NCBI GenBank assembly: GCA_041476545.1
Contig: JBGOTP010000018.1
Location: forward strand, 1-26,470
Length of the DNA: 26,470 nucleotides
Reading direction: 5' to 3'
From: JBGOTP01 sp041476545
GTDB taxonomy: Bacteria > Acidobacteriota > Vicinamibacteria > Vicinamibacterales > CAVVIG01
Translations under genes and position numbers: made by a program
Shown here: positions 7,194-16,356 of the stretch, piece by piece
Position numbering within the stretch: the first letter of the stretch is position 1
Layout: every line of letters starts with the position of its first letter
Notes under the pieces: generated by a model
The model's database searches: none
What the model was told of the DNA's origin: nothing
Seen by the model: the letters and a program-made list of their open reading frames with translations, nothing else

Positions 7194-9624
7194 CTCCCAG
7201 CCGCGGATCCGGCTCACGGCGGTGCTTACGCACCCGGTCCAGTACTACGCGCCCTGGTTCCAGCACGTGGCCGCGCATGCGCCCGAGATCGATCTCACGG
7301 TGCTGTACGCCACCGAACCGACGGCCGTGCAGCAGGGGACGGGATTCGGGCAGGCGTTCACCTGGGATGTGCCGTTGACCGAGGGCTATCGAGCCCAGGT
7401 GGTCCGTCCTGCGCGACCCCAGGATCGGGTCGACAGCGCCTCGTTCTTCGGGCTCGACGTCCGCGAAATCGGCGAGGCCCTTCGCGCAACCCGTCCGGAC
7501 GTCGTGCTGGTGCCAGGATGGCATTCGATCACGTTGGTGCGGGCGATTCTGGCGGCGCGACGCATGAACGTCCCGCTGTTGTTCCGCGGCGATACGAATC
7601 TGGACTCGGCGCCAGAGGGGTGGCGGGGCCGCCTCTGGCGTTTCAAGACCAAGCGCCTGCTCGCGCTGTTTGACGCGTACCTGACGCCCGGCCGTCGTGT
7701 GCGCGCGTACCTGGAAGCGCTGGACGTGGATCCCTGGCAGATCGTGGACGCTCCGCACGTGGTCGACAACGAGCGTTTCGCGGCGGCCGCGCGTCCGTTT
7801 CAGTCGGCGGACGGCCGGGCGAAGGCGCGCGAGCGGTGGAAGGTGCCCGCCGATGCCTGCGTCCTGCTGTTTGTGGGAAAGCTAGAAGAGAAGAAGCGGC
7901 CGCTCGATGTCATCAGGGCCGCTGCCCGCCTCGATCCGCGTGCCTCCGTGCTGATCGCAGGGTCTGGCGATCTCGAGGGCGCATGTCGTGAAGAGGCCGC
8001 GAGACTGGGTGTGCACGTCGCATTTGCCGGATTCCTCAACCAGTCGGAAATCGGTCAGGCCTACGCCGCCGCCGACCTGCTCGTGCTGCCGAGCGACGCG
8101 CGCGAAACGTGGGGCCTCGTCGTCAATGAAGCGCTCGCGACGGGTTTGCCCGTGGTCGTCAGTGATCAGGTGGGGTGCGCGCCCGATCTCGTGGACGACA
8201 CGACGGGCGCGACGTTTGCGTGCGGGAATCTCGATGGCCTGGTCGCGGCGGTCGAGCGCGTGCGGGGGCGGGCGGCGACCGAGGTTTATGGCGAGGCCTG
8301 TCGCGCGCGCGGCCGTCAATGTGACGTGGCCGCCGCGACGGCTGGCCTCGTGACAGCCTGCCGTCTCGTGGCCCGGGTGCCCGTCGATGCGCCGCGGGTC
8401 GTCGCCTGTTGCGGGAACATGGTGACGGTGACAGGTCTCGAGAAAATGACCTTCACCGTGCTCGGGTCGTTGCGCCAACGGGGCGCCCGCGTGCACTGCG
8501 TCGTCAACAGCTGGGAGAACCATCGGATCGTCACGGAGGCCGAGGCGATTGGCGCCACGTGGTCCGACGGCGGGCACGAGGGATCCATTCGACGCCACCA
8601 TCTGACGCCGCGGCGGGTGGTCGCCATGCTGCGCGATATTCACATCTCGAGCGCGGCGCTCTGGCGCGCGGCCCGCCGCCTTCGCGCCACGCACGTGCTG
8701 CTGCCCGACCATCTCGCGCCGATTCGCAACGTGTTCGCTCTCGCACGCCTACGCCTGCATGGCGTACGCGTCGTTATGCACTTGAATAACGCGCCCGATC
8801 AGAGTGGCTTTTATCGATTCTATTGGCGGTGGGTGATCAATCCGCTGGTGAGTCAGTTCGTCTGCAACTCCGACTTCACGCTGGGCGAACTGCGGGCCCT
8901 CGGCATTCCGGCGCGCAAGACGCAGCGCATCTACAACGCGTTGCGCTTTCCCGCGGCCCTGCCACGCCCGGCGGTCGAACGCCGTGCCGACCGGGTGTTC
9001 TATGCCGGCCAGATCATTCCGGTGAAGGGCGTCGACCTGCTGTTGGAGGCGGTGGCCCTGTTGAACCGGCGGGGCGTGGCGGCCACGCTGTCGGTGGCGG
9101 GCGACATTGACGGCTGGACGACACCGGAGTACCGGTCCTTCCGGCAGGCGCTCCGGGTGCGGGCCGCCGAACCGGATCTGGCGGGGCGGATCGAGTTTCT
9201 GGGATGGCGCGAGGACATTCCCGATCTGATGGCGAGCGCCAGTGTGCACTGCACCCCGTCCCGCCTCGAGCAGCGCGAGGCCTTCGGGATTGTCAATCTC
9301 GAGGCGAAGCGGGCGGGTGTGCCGTCGGTGGTCTTCCCGTCCGGCGCACTGGCCGAGGTGATTGCGCACCGGGAAGATGGCTGGGTCTGCGACGCAGTTT
9401 CGGCGGAGGCGTTGGCGGACGGGCTGGCCTATTTCCTCACCGACACCTCGCGCCGCGAATCCGCGGGCCGCGCGGCTTTCCGATCGCTCACGAAATTCGA
9501 CATTGCCACATTTGATAGTGCGTGGTGGGCGGTGTTCTCACGCTTCGGGTTCCGGCGCGTTCACGACGTGCCGGTCGCGGCGATCGCGGGGCAGGTCCCG
9601 GCGCCACGTGAGGTTGCGCAGTGA
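7183..9624 (+). CDS. Two-module glycosyltransferase: tandem GT4-GT4 fusion
   Basis: One continuous frame of 813 residues holds two complete family 4 enzymes. Module 1 (about residues 1-395) starts TAVLTHPVQYYAPWF, has FVGKLEEKKRPLDVI and an EX7E pair at E308/E316 (ETWGLVVNE). Module 2 (about 405-800) starts VVACCGNMVTVTGLEKMTF, has FYAGQIIPVKGVDLLLEA and its own EX7E at E699/E707 (EAFGIVNLE). Typical GT4 proteins are 350-450 residues, so this is a fusion. The start is placed at GTG 7183, which overlaps the previous gene by 11 bases; the frame upstream of it runs antisense-like through that gene. Both modules keep catalytic residues, so it may add two successive sugars. Which sugars is not readable. 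It overlaps the downstream polymerase gene by 4 bases. Confidence 0.9.
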   Translation: MNTDSQPRIRLTAVLTHPVQYYAPWFQHVAAHAPEIDLTVLYATEPTAVQQGTGFGQAFTWDVPLTEGYRAQVVRPARPQDRVDSASFFGLDVREIGEALRATRPDVVLVPGWHSITLVRAILAARRMNVPLLFRGDTNLDSAPEGWRGRLWRFKTKRLLALFDAYLTPGRRVRAYLEALDVDPWQIVDAPHVVDNERFAAAARPFQSADGRAKARERWKVPADACVLLFVGKLEEKKRPLDVIRAAARLDPRASVLIAGSGDLEGACREEAARLGVHVAFAGFLNQSEIGQAYAAADLLVLPSDARETWGLVVNEALATGLPVVVSDQVGCAPDLVDDTTGATFACGNLDGLVAAVERVRGRAATEVYGEACRARGRQCDVAAATAGLVTACRLVARVPVDAPRVVACCGNMVTVTGLEKMTFTVLGSLRQRGARVHCVVNSWENHRIVTEAEAIGATWSDGGHEGSIRRHHLTPRRVVAMLRDIHISSAALWRAARRLRATHVLLPDHLAPIRNVFALARLRLHGVRVVMHLNNAPDQSGFYRFYWRWVINPLVSQFVCNSDFTLGELRALGIPARKTQRIYNALRFPAALPRPAVERRADRVFYAGQIIPVKGVDLLLEAVALLNRRGVAATLSVAGDIDGWTTPEYRSFRQALRVRAAEPDLAGRIEFLGWREDIPDLMASASVHCTPSRLEQREAFGIVNLEAKRAGVPSVVFPSGALAEVIAHREDGWVCDAVSAEALADGLAYFLTDTSRRESAGRAAFRSLTKFDIATFDSAWWAVFSRFGFRRVHDVPVAAIAGQVPAPREVAQ

Positions 9625-11090
9625 ATTTGAAATTCAAAGACACAGAACTGGCGGGCGTGACCATCGTGGCCGCCGTCATCGGTCTGGTCGTCGACGACTG
9701 GATCGGCGGAGCGGCGATCGTCGTCTTGTGGCTGGGGGCCAAACTGCTGATAACAGGCGACGGAATTCCGGTGCTGTTTCTGGCCTTCCTGTACCAGTGG
9801 ATGCAGGTCACCGTCGGCGTGTTCTACCTCGGCGTTGTCGGCCGCGGTGTTCCGACGGTGTACTTAAGCGACTATCGTCCCATGGTGTTGATTGGATTGG
9901 GGTGCGTGCTCTGCATCGCCGTCGGTGTGCGCGCCGGCGTCGCCCTCGTGCGCGATCGGATGGCCGCGGTGAGCGATGAAGGGCGGCCGGTGGAGTTCCT
10001 CTCGTGGCCCCTGTTGATCACCGCCTACTGTGTGGGTGTGGCCTTCGAGGGTCTGTTGATTCAGTTTTCGGGAAGCTTCCCATCCCTGCGCCAGGTGTTC
10101 CTGACCCTCACCGTCGTGCGTATGGGCCTACTGTTCCTCATCTTCCGCCGGATGTGCCACCCCACGTTTCACTGGGTGCGGTTCATCGCCCTCTTGTCGG
10201 TCGAGGTTGCGCTGGGATTCACGGGATTTTTCGCGGGCTTCCGCGAGCCGCTGGCACTCGGTGTGATGGCGCTGCTCGAGATCTTCAACTATCGTCGAAC
10301 CGCGCATCTCGCGTCGCTCGCGGGACTGCTGGTGGTGATGGCGGTGGCGAGCGTGATGTGGATGGGCGTCCGCGCCAATTTCCGGCGGGACTTTGTGGAG
10401 GTTGACGCGTTCTCGTCGTCGCAGAGCGCTCGCATGGACCGCATTTCCTCGCTTGGACGCGGCTTCTTCCAAAGCGATACGAGCGACATCGTCGAGTCGA
10501 TGGACGACCTCGTCGACCGTATGTGGGTGGTCTACTATCCGGCGCTTGCCGTTGCGCGGGTGCCGTCGGTCATCCCCCACACGGACGGCGCGATCACATG
10601 GGCGGCCATCATCCACGTGCTGACGCCGCGCATGTTCTTCCCAGGCAAAGCGGAGCTGCTGTCCGACAGCGAAATGGTGCGGAAGTACTCCGGTCTCTAT
10701 GTGGCGGGGCAGGAACAGGGCACGAGTATCGCCTTCGGCTATGCGGCCGAAGCGTATATCGACTTCGGACTTCCCGTGATGTTTCTCCCGGTCCTGGTAT
10801 TCGGATTCATAGCGGGTGTTGCGTACGCCTGGTTCGGTAAGGTCATCCGGCACCGCGAGCTGGCTGTCGCCGTCATGACCGTGATCTTCTGGCTTGGCTT
10901 GTACTTGTTCGAACGTTCGTCGGCCAACACGCTCGGTAACCTGGTGAGCCTTATCGTGTATGTTGGTATCCCCGCGATCCTCCTCGACAAATTCCTGCTC
11001 ATGAAAGTCGAGGCTTCGCGATCATCCAACTTGCCCTACACTGTCCCGCATGTGCCTGACGCGATGCACGTGGCTGATCGCCCGCGCTGA
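9621..11090 (+). CDS. Wzy-like O-antigen/capsule polymerase (multi-pass membrane protein)
   Basis: A 489-residue integral membrane protein starting at GTG 9621 in a GTGA overlap, with a GAGG site about 7 bases upstream. Roughly ten or eleven hydrophobic spans are visible, for example AGVTIVAAVIGLVV, VLIGLGCVLCIAVGV, LASLAGLLVVMAVASV, MFLPVLVFGFIAGVAYAW and LGNLVSLIVYVGIPAILL. A long soluble loop (about residues 255-375) lies before the last three spans. This matches the layout of Wzy-type polymerases, which join lipid-linked repeat units on the periplasmic side. Wzy proteins have little sequence identity, so the call rests on topology and on the surrounding glycosyltransferase genes. It could instead be another glycan-locus membrane protein, but many-span proteins with one large late loop are usually polymerases. 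Confidence 0.75.
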   Translation: MNLKFKDTELAGVTIVAAVIGLVVDDWIGGAAIVVLWLGAKLLITGDGIPVLFLAFLYQWMQVTVGVFYLGVVGRGVPTVYLSDYRPMVLIGLGCVLCIAVGVRAGVALVRDRMAAVSDEGRPVEFLSWPLLITAYCVGVAFEGLLIQFSGSFPSLRQVFLTLTVVRMGLLFLIFRRMCHPTFHWVRFIALLSVEVALGFTGFFAGFREPLALGVMALLEIFNYRRTAHLASLAGLLVVMAVASVMWMGVRANFRRDFVEVDAFSSSQSARMDRISSLGRGFFQSDTSDIVESMDDLVDRMWVVYYPALAVARVPSVIPHTDGAITWAAIIHVLTPRMFFPGKAELLSDSEMVRKYSGLYVAGQEQGTSIAFGYAAEAYIDFGLPVMFLPVLVFGFIAGVAYAWFGKVIRHRELAVAVMTVIFWLGLYLFERSSANTLGNLVSLIVYVGIPAILLDKFLLMKVEASRSSNLPYTVPHVPDAMHVADRPR

Positions 11091-12256
11091 TGCACGTCGT
11101 CCACATTACGCCCTACTTCGCGCCAGCGTTCGTGTATGGCGGCCCGCCGCGCAGCGTCTTGGCATTGTGTCAGGGGCTCCGAACGGCGGGCGTCGACGTG
11201 GAAGTCGTGACGACGGTCGCCAATGGCCCAATAGACCTGCCGCCGTCCCCGGCCTCTGGTGATCGGTATGACGGTGTGCCCGTCCACTACGCCCCGCGTG
11301 TGTTTCCGCGCGTGTTCTTCAATGCCGCGGTCACCGAACCGATTCGTGCTGCTCTTCTTCGAGCCGATGTGTGTCACATCCACGGATTGTGGACCGTGCC
11401 GGCCTGGCAGGCCGCGCGCCTGGCGCGACAGTTGAACGTGCCCTTCATCGTGTCGCCCCGGGGCATGCTGCACCCGGCGGCGTTGCGGCGCCGCCGATGG
11501 AGAAAGCGTCTCGCGTTTGAGTTGTTCGATCGGCACCATCTCATGAACGCCGTTCGCGTGCACGCCACGGCGGAAGAGGAAGCAGCCATTCTTCGAGACA
11601 TGATCGAGCCGACTCGCGTCATCACGATTCCGAACGGCGTCGATCTGACGGCCGCGGGCCGGGCCCGATCGGGCGCCCGCGAGAAGTTCGGCATCGCGCC
11701 GGCCGATCCGCTCGTCGTGTTCGTCGGACGGCTTCATCCCATCAAACGCCTCGATCTGCTCGTGGATGCCGTCGCGCTGGTGCGAGAGCATCATCGGTCA
11801 ACCCAACTGATCCTGGCCGGACCGGATGAGGGCGGGCTCGTCTCGCTGGCTCCACACCTCGCCCGGCTCGGTTCGGCCGCGCATGTTATTGGACCCGTGA
11901 ACGACGACGACAAGTGGGCGCTGCTGCGCGAGGCGACGGCACTGGTCATGTGCTCCGACTCCGAGAACTTCGGCATGTCCGTCGTTGAGGCCATGGCCGC
12001 CGCCTGCCCGGTCGTCGTGACCGAGACGTGTCCCTGGCGCGAAGTCGCGGAGCAGGGATGCGGCTTCTGGGTGCCGCAGCGCGCCGGATCGATAGCCGAC
12101 GCGCTGTCGTCGATCATTGCCGACCCCATCCTCGCTGCGGCGATGGGTGCCCAGGGAGTCCGCCTCGCGCGCGCGCGATACGGGTGGCACGCTGTCGGGA
12201 CGGCGATGGCCGCCTGCTATGCCGACATTCTGTCTGTGAGGCGCCAAGTTGCATGA
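11090..12256 (+). CDS. Glycosyltransferase family 4
   Basis: A 388-residue GT4 enzyme. It begins HVVHITPYFAPAFVYGGPPRSVLAL, a very common start for polysaccharide GT4 proteins. CHIHGLWTVPAW and SPRGMLHPAAL follow, then IPNGVDL and the donor-domain start FVGRLHPIKRLDLLVDAV. The EX7E pair is E292/E300 (ENFGMSVVE), followed by AMAAACPVVVTETCPW. The HGLW and SPRGML elements are typical of a well-populated GT4 subgroup in capsule and slime clusters. ATG 11090 shares its A with the previous TGA. It probably transfers one sugar; identity unknown. Confidence 0.92.
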   Translation: MHVVHITPYFAPAFVYGGPPRSVLALCQGLRTAGVDVEVVTTVANGPIDLPPSPASGDRYDGVPVHYAPRVFPRVFFNAAVTEPIRAALLRADVCHIHGLWTVPAWQAARLARQLNVPFIVSPRGMLHPAALRRRRWRKRLAFELFDRHHLMNAVRVHATAEEEAAILRDMIEPTRVITIPNGVDLTAAGRARSGAREKFGIAPADPLVVFVGRLHPIKRLDLLVDAVALVREHHRSTQLILAGPDEGGLVSLAPHLARLGSAAHVIGPVNDDDKWALLREATALVMCSDSENFGMSVVEAMAAACPVVVTETCPWREVAEQGCGFWVPQRAGSIADALSSIIADPILAAAMGAQGVRLARARYGWHAVGTAMAACYADILSVRRQVA

Positions 12257-12257
12257 G

Positions 12258-13340
12258 ATGAACGGGACGCGCGAAGTGCTCGTGTTGACGCCCGCCATGG
12301 ATGGCGCCGACGGCATTTCCGAAGTGTCCCGCCAGGTCGTGGCCGCGCTCGGTGAACTCGATCCGGCCGTCGCGGTCGAGGTGTGGGCGCTCGCCGGCGG
12401 CAGACCAGCCGGCCGATCCCTCGGCCGCGCGGAATTCTGTTCGGCCGGGGGCAGCCGTACACGTCTCTCGGCCTGGGCGATCGCGCGCGCCCGTCTGGCA
12501 TCGGACGACCTGCTGGTCGTCGTTCTGCACGTTCACCTGGCTCCCCTGGCGCTGGCGTTGGGGTTGCGCGGGGCCCGGCTGGCGTTCTTCTTTCACGGCA
12601 TCGAGGTCTGGCATCAGTTGCGCGCGCGGGAGCGGCGGGCCCTCAATCGTGCGGACGTCCTGATGGCCAACTCACACTGGACGGTCGCACGATTCAAGGA
12701 GGCCAATCCCGACTATCGAGGAGCCGACATTCGTGTCTGTCACCTCGGAGTGCCGCCGGCATCGGTGGCCGATCCACCCGCGACGGAAGACTACGCGCTC
12801 ATTGTCGGCCGGCTGGCGGCCGACGAACGATACAAGGGGCACGATGCGTTGATCGACGTGTGGCCGCAGGTCCTCCAGTCGATCCCGGCGGCCGGGTTGA
12901 TGATCGTGGGCGATGGCGACGACCGGCCCCGTCTCGAGGCGCGCGTGGCATCCCTGGGATTGGCGAGCGCCGTTCATTTTGCCGGCCGCGTGTCGAACGC
13001 TGCGCTCGAAGGTTTCTATCGCGCAGCCGACTTCTTCGTCATGCCGAGTGCTGGCGAGGGGTTCGGTCTGGCGTATCTCGAGGCCATGCGGGCGGGGAAG
13101 GCATGCGTGGCGGGACCCGGTGCCGCGGCCGAAATCGTGGAGGACGGGGTGACAGGACTCATCGTGAATCCGGCTCGGCGCGAAGCGCTGGCGGCCGCAA
13201 TCATTCGCCTCTTTCAGGAACCCGAGACCCGGGCGGCGATGGGCCGAGCCGGTGCGGCCCGCGTGCGGGCGGAATTCGAAACCCGCCACTTTGCCGATCG
13301 CGTGCTCGGTGAGCTGTCGATGGCATTGGTGCACGCATGA
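12258..13340 (+). CDS. Glycosyltransferase family 4
   Basis: A 360-residue GT4 enzyme. ATG 12258 is preferred over the in-frame TTG at 12249, which lies inside the previous gene. The N-terminal half is short (VLVLTPAMDGADGISEVSRQVV, then FFFHGIEVWHQL). The donor half has ALIVGRLAADERYKGHDALID, IVGDGDDRPRLEA and FAGRVSNAALEGFYRAADFF. The EX7E pair is E267/E275 (EGFGLAYLE), followed by AMRAGKACVAG and AEIVEDGVTGLIV. All catalytic elements of a retaining GT4 are present. It overlaps the carbamoyltransferase gene by 4 bases. Confidence 0.92.
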   Translation: MNGTREVLVLTPAMDGADGISEVSRQVVAALGELDPAVAVEVWALAGGRPAGRSLGRAEFCSAGGSRTRLSAWAIARARLASDDLLVVVLHVHLAPLALALGLRGARLAFFFHGIEVWHQLRARERRALNRADVLMANSHWTVARFKEANPDYRGADIRVCHLGVPPASVADPPATEDYALIVGRLAADERYKGHDALIDVWPQVLQSIPAAGLMIVGDGDDRPRLEARVASLGLASAVHFAGRVSNAALEGFYRAADFFVMPSAGEGFGLAYLEAMRAGKACVAGPGAAAEIVEDGVTGLIVNPARREALAAAIIRLFQEPETRAAMGRAGAARVRAEFETRHFADRVLGELSMALVHA

Positions 13341-15115
13341 ACGTTCTCGGACTGAACGCCTATCACGGCGACGTGTCGGCGTCGCTCGTTGTCGACGGCC
13401 GACTCATCGCGGCGGTTGAAGAGGAACGCTTTCGCCGCATCAAACATATAGCGGGCTTTCCTCATCAGGCGGCCGCGGAGTGCCTCCGCCTCGGTGGGAT
13501 TGGAGCGGGAGACGTCGACCTGTTCGCCATCTCGCGAGACCCCCGCGCGCACTGGTGGCGGAAGGCGCTCTTTCTCGCCAAGCACCGCCCGCGCGGCACT
13601 GTGTCCGATCGCGCGAGGAATCTCGTGCGCCTTCGCACGTTGCCGGAGACCATTGCGACCTCGATGGGACTCGATCCGGCGGCAACCAAAGCGAAGGTCC
13701 GCTTCATCGAGCACCATCCGGCTCATCTCGCCAGCGCCGCGTTCGTCAGCCCCTTCGACGAGGCGGCCGTCTGCGCCATCGATGGCTTTGGCGATTTCGT
13801 CAGCACATCCTGGGGCACTGTTCGTGGAACCGCGCTCAGCGTCGACCGTCGCGTGTTCTTCCCGCATTCGCTCGGACTCCTCTATCTGGCGATCACCCAG
13901 TACCTCGGTTTTCCCAACTACGGTGATGAGTTCAAAGTGATGGGCTTGGCTCCCTACGGAGAGCCGCTATTTGTCGACAAGATGAAGACGCTCGTGCATC
14001 TGCTGGACGACGGCGGATTCGAGCTCGATCTCTCCTATTTCTCCCACTGGAACGAAGGCGTTCAGATGACGTGGGACGACGGCGCACCGGTCATCGGGGA
14101 TGTCTTCACCCAGAAGCTCGAGCAGCTGTTGGGACCGCGACGGCGCGGCGATGAATCCGTGCAGCCGCTGCACGAGGCGATCGCGGCATCGCTTCAGGTT
14201 GTTTTTGAAACCGCGGCGATGCACGTGCTCACGCACGTTCAACAGCAGACCGGCGCGACCCGGCTGTGCCTCGCGGGTGGCTGCGCGATGAACAGCGTCG
14301 CGAACGGCAAGATCAGAGAGCGCACGCGTTTCCAGGACGTGTTCATTCAGCCCGCTTCCGGTGACAACGGCACGTCTCTCGGCGCCGCATTCGCGGCGTG
14401 GCATCAGGCATCCCCGGCGGCGCCGCGCAACTTCGTGATGGAGCATGGCTATTGGGGGCCCTGTTTCGGGAACGATACGATCGGGGCGGCCATTGAGCGC
14501 CAGCGTCACACCTTCGATGAGCACGGATGCACGCATCAGATGTTTCCAGACGATGATGCCGTCGACGAGTGGACCGCGGCTCAACTGGCTGATGGACGCG
14601 TCGTCGGCTGGTTTCAGGGCCGGATGGAGTGGGGCGCGCGCGCGCTTGGCAATCGGAGCATTCTGGCGGATCCGCGGCGGGCGGACATGCGCGACATCAT
14701 CAACACCCGCATCAAGTACCGGGAGAAGTTCCGGCCCTTCGCGCCGTCGATCCTCGAAGAGAAGCTCGACGACTATTTCGTGGGGGCGGTGGCCGACCCC
14801 TTCATGCTTCAGGTCTACCCGGTACGGCCGGACAAGCACGCCGTCGTGCCGGCGGTCACCCACGTTGACGGGTCGGGCCGTCTCCAGACAGTCTCGGAGC
14901 GATCGAATCCGCGCTATTGGCGTCTCATCAGCGCGTTCGAGCGTCTGACCGGTGTACCGATCGTTCTGAACACGTCCTTCAACGAGAACGAACCCATCGT
15001 GCTGACGCCCGATCAGGGGATCGACTGCTTTCTTCGCACCCACATGGATGTGCTGGTCATCGGCCGCCATGTGCTGCAGCGACGCTGGGACACATCGAAA
15101 GCGCCTCGGCGCTGA
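13337..15115 (+). CDS. Carbamoyltransferase, NodU/CmcH family
   Basis: A 592-residue protein with the two-part architecture of NodU/CmcH/TobZ carbamoyltransferases. The N-terminal ASKHA-like domain begins VLGLNAYHGDVSASLVVDG and AAVEEERFRRIKH. It contains EHHPAHLASAAF, with H126, H127 and H130 in the conserved metal/nucleotide site, and AICAIDGFGD-like acidic glycine turns. A second conserved block reads LAGGCAMNSVANGKI. The C-terminal domain has GRMEWGARALGNRSILADPR, FRPFAPSIL and LNTSFNENEPIV. Members use carbamoyl phosphate and ATP to form carbamoyl-adenylate and carbamoylate a hydroxyl group. Length is normal for the family. Placed among glycosyltransferases, it most likely carbamoylates a sugar of the repeat unit; the acceptor is inferred. 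Confidence 0.95.
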   Translation: MNVLGLNAYHGDVSASLVVDGRLIAAVEEERFRRIKHIAGFPHQAAAECLRLGGIGAGDVDLFAISRDPRAHWWRKALFLAKHRPRGTVSDRARNLVRLRTLPETIATSMGLDPAATKAKVRFIEHHPAHLASAAFVSPFDEAAVCAIDGFGDFVSTSWGTVRGTALSVDRRVFFPHSLGLLYLAITQYLGFPNYGDEFKVMGLAPYGEPLFVDKMKTLVHLLDDGGFELDLSYFSHWNEGVQMTWDDGAPVIGDVFTQKLEQLLGPRRRGDESVQPLHEAIAASLQVVFETAAMHVLTHVQQQTGATRLCLAGGCAMNSVANGKIRERTRFQDVFIQPASGDNGTSLGAAFAAWHQASPAAPRNFVMEHGYWGPCFGNDTIGAAIERQRHTFDEHGCTHQMFPDDDAVDEWTAAQLADGRVVGWFQGRMEWGARALGNRSILADPRRADMRDIINTRIKYREKFRPFAPSILEEKLDDYFVGAVADPFMLQVYPVRPDKHAVVPAVTHVDGSGRLQTVSERSNPRYWRLISAFERLTGVPIVLNTSFNENEPIVLTPDQGIDCFLRTHMDVLVIGRHVLQRRWDTSKAPRR

Positions 15116-15120
15116 CGCTC

Positions 15121-16356
15121 GTGCACATCTGCTTCTTCAATCGCTCCTACTGGCCCGACCAGGCCGCGACCGGTCAGCTCCTGACCGAACTGGCGGAGGA
15201 TCTCGTCGCGCGGCACGGCTGCGAGGTGTCGGTCGTCGCGGGGCGCGCGATGCATGCGTCCGAGACGGGCGCGCACTCGACGAAGCTCGTCAGCCAGGAA
15301 ACACGCAACGGCGTGACGATTCTGCGCGCGAACGGCACCCGCTTCTGGCCCGGCCGATTTGCGGGCCGCGCCGCGAATTACGTGACCTACTTCGGGTCCG
15401 CCAATCTGGCGGGCCTGTATCTCAAGCGTCCCGATGTCGTCGTGGCGCTCACCGATCCGCCGATCATCGGTCTTGCAGGACTCTGGACCGCGCGGCGGAC
15501 CGGCGCCCGGTTCGTCTTTCTCTGCGAGGACGTCTTCCCGGAAGTGGCGTCACTGCTGGAGGATTTTCGCAGCACCTCGGTCAACGGGGCCTTGAACCGT
15601 GTCAACCGATACCTCCTTCGACAGTCCGACGCCGTGGTCGTGCTGGGGGAACGGATGCGCCGGCGCCTTGTTGAGGAGAAGGGCGCGGACACCTCCCGCC
15701 TGGAGGTCATTCACAACTGGGCCGACTGCGAAGCGATCGTCCCGGGGGCGCGAGACAACGCCTTCTCGCGCGAGCATCACCTGACGGATCGCTTCGTCCT
15801 CATGCACTCCGGGAACGTCGGGATGTCACAGAACCTCCCGGTGCTCATCGAGGCGGCCGCCCGTCTGATGTCGAAGGAAAAGCTCGTGATTGCCATCGTC
15901 GGGGAAGGCGCGCGGCGCAAGACGCTCGAGGCCGAGGCCGAGCGGCGGGGACTGACGAACGTACGGTTCTTCCCCTATCAGCCCAAGGCGAAGCTGGCCG
16001 AGTCGTTTGCGACCGCGGACGCGTTTCTCGTGTCGCTCAAGGCCGGCATCGAAGGATACATCGTGCCGAGCAAGTTGTACGGAATCCTCGCCGCGGGCCG
16101 GCCGTACATCGCCGCGGTTGATCCCAGCTGCGAGGCGGCGACGATCGCCACCGAACACCGATGCGGTCTGCTGGCGGCTCCAGGGAATCCGGACGCGCTG
16201 GCGGCGAGCATTACCGCGATGTACGACGATCCGAAGCGGACGCGCCAGATGGGCGAAAACGCCCGCCAAGCGGCCTGGCGCTTCGACCGCCGCGCGACCG
16301 TGCAGCGGTACCACGACCTCTTTCTCCGTCTGTCTGAGGGCAGGAAAGCGTCATGA
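15121..16356 (+). CDS. Glycosyltransferase family 4, WbuB/WcaI-like
   Basis: A 411-residue GT4. GTG 15121 is taken as start because it directly precedes the first strand (HICFFNRSYWPDQAATGQLL) and lies 5 bases after the previous stop; the frame upstream runs through the carbamoyltransferase gene. Hallmarks of the WbuB/WcaI group are PDQAATGQLLTELAEDL near the N-terminus, FLCEDVFPEVA in the middle (usually W/F-x2-D-x-F/Y-P) and the SK-type donor helix VPSKLYGILAAGRPYIA. Such enzymes often add the second sugar and are commonly encoded next to the initiating phosphoglycosyl transferase, as here. The donor is not readable; GT4 proteins of this group often use amino sugars such as FucNAc. Confidence 0.9.
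   Translation: MHICFFNRSYWPDQAATGQLLTELAEDLVARHGCEVSVVAGRAMHASETGAHSTKLVSQETRNGVTILRANGTRFWPGRFAGRAANYVTYFGSANLAGLYLKRPDVVVALTDPPIIGLAGLWTARRTGARFVFLCEDVFPEVASLLEDFRSTSVNGALNRVNRYLLRQSDAVVVLGERMRRRLVEEKGADTSRLEVIHNWADCEAIVPGARDNAFSREHHLTDRFVLMHSGNVGMSQNLPVLIEAAARLMSKEKLVIAIVGEGARRKTLEAEAERRGLTNVRFFPYQPKAKLAESFATADAFLVSLKAGIEGYIVPSKLYGILAAGRPYIAAVDPSCEAATIATEHRCGLLAAPGNPDALAASITAMYDDPKRTRQMGENARQAAWRFDRRATVQRYHDLFLRLSEGRKAS

Noticed and set aside
5754..7217. Long - strand open frame (487 residues) opposite the GT4 gene at 5883
   Set aside because: It has no domain or signal and low-complexity Arg/His composition. The + strand gene is clearly real.
13967..15070. - strand open frame opposite the carbamoyltransferase
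   Set aside because: It is a mirror of a highly conserved + strand enzyme and has no motif of its own.
14917..15120. Upstream extension of the WbuB-like GT4
   Set aside because: It lies inside the carbamoyltransferase gene. The GT fold begins exactly at GTG 15121.
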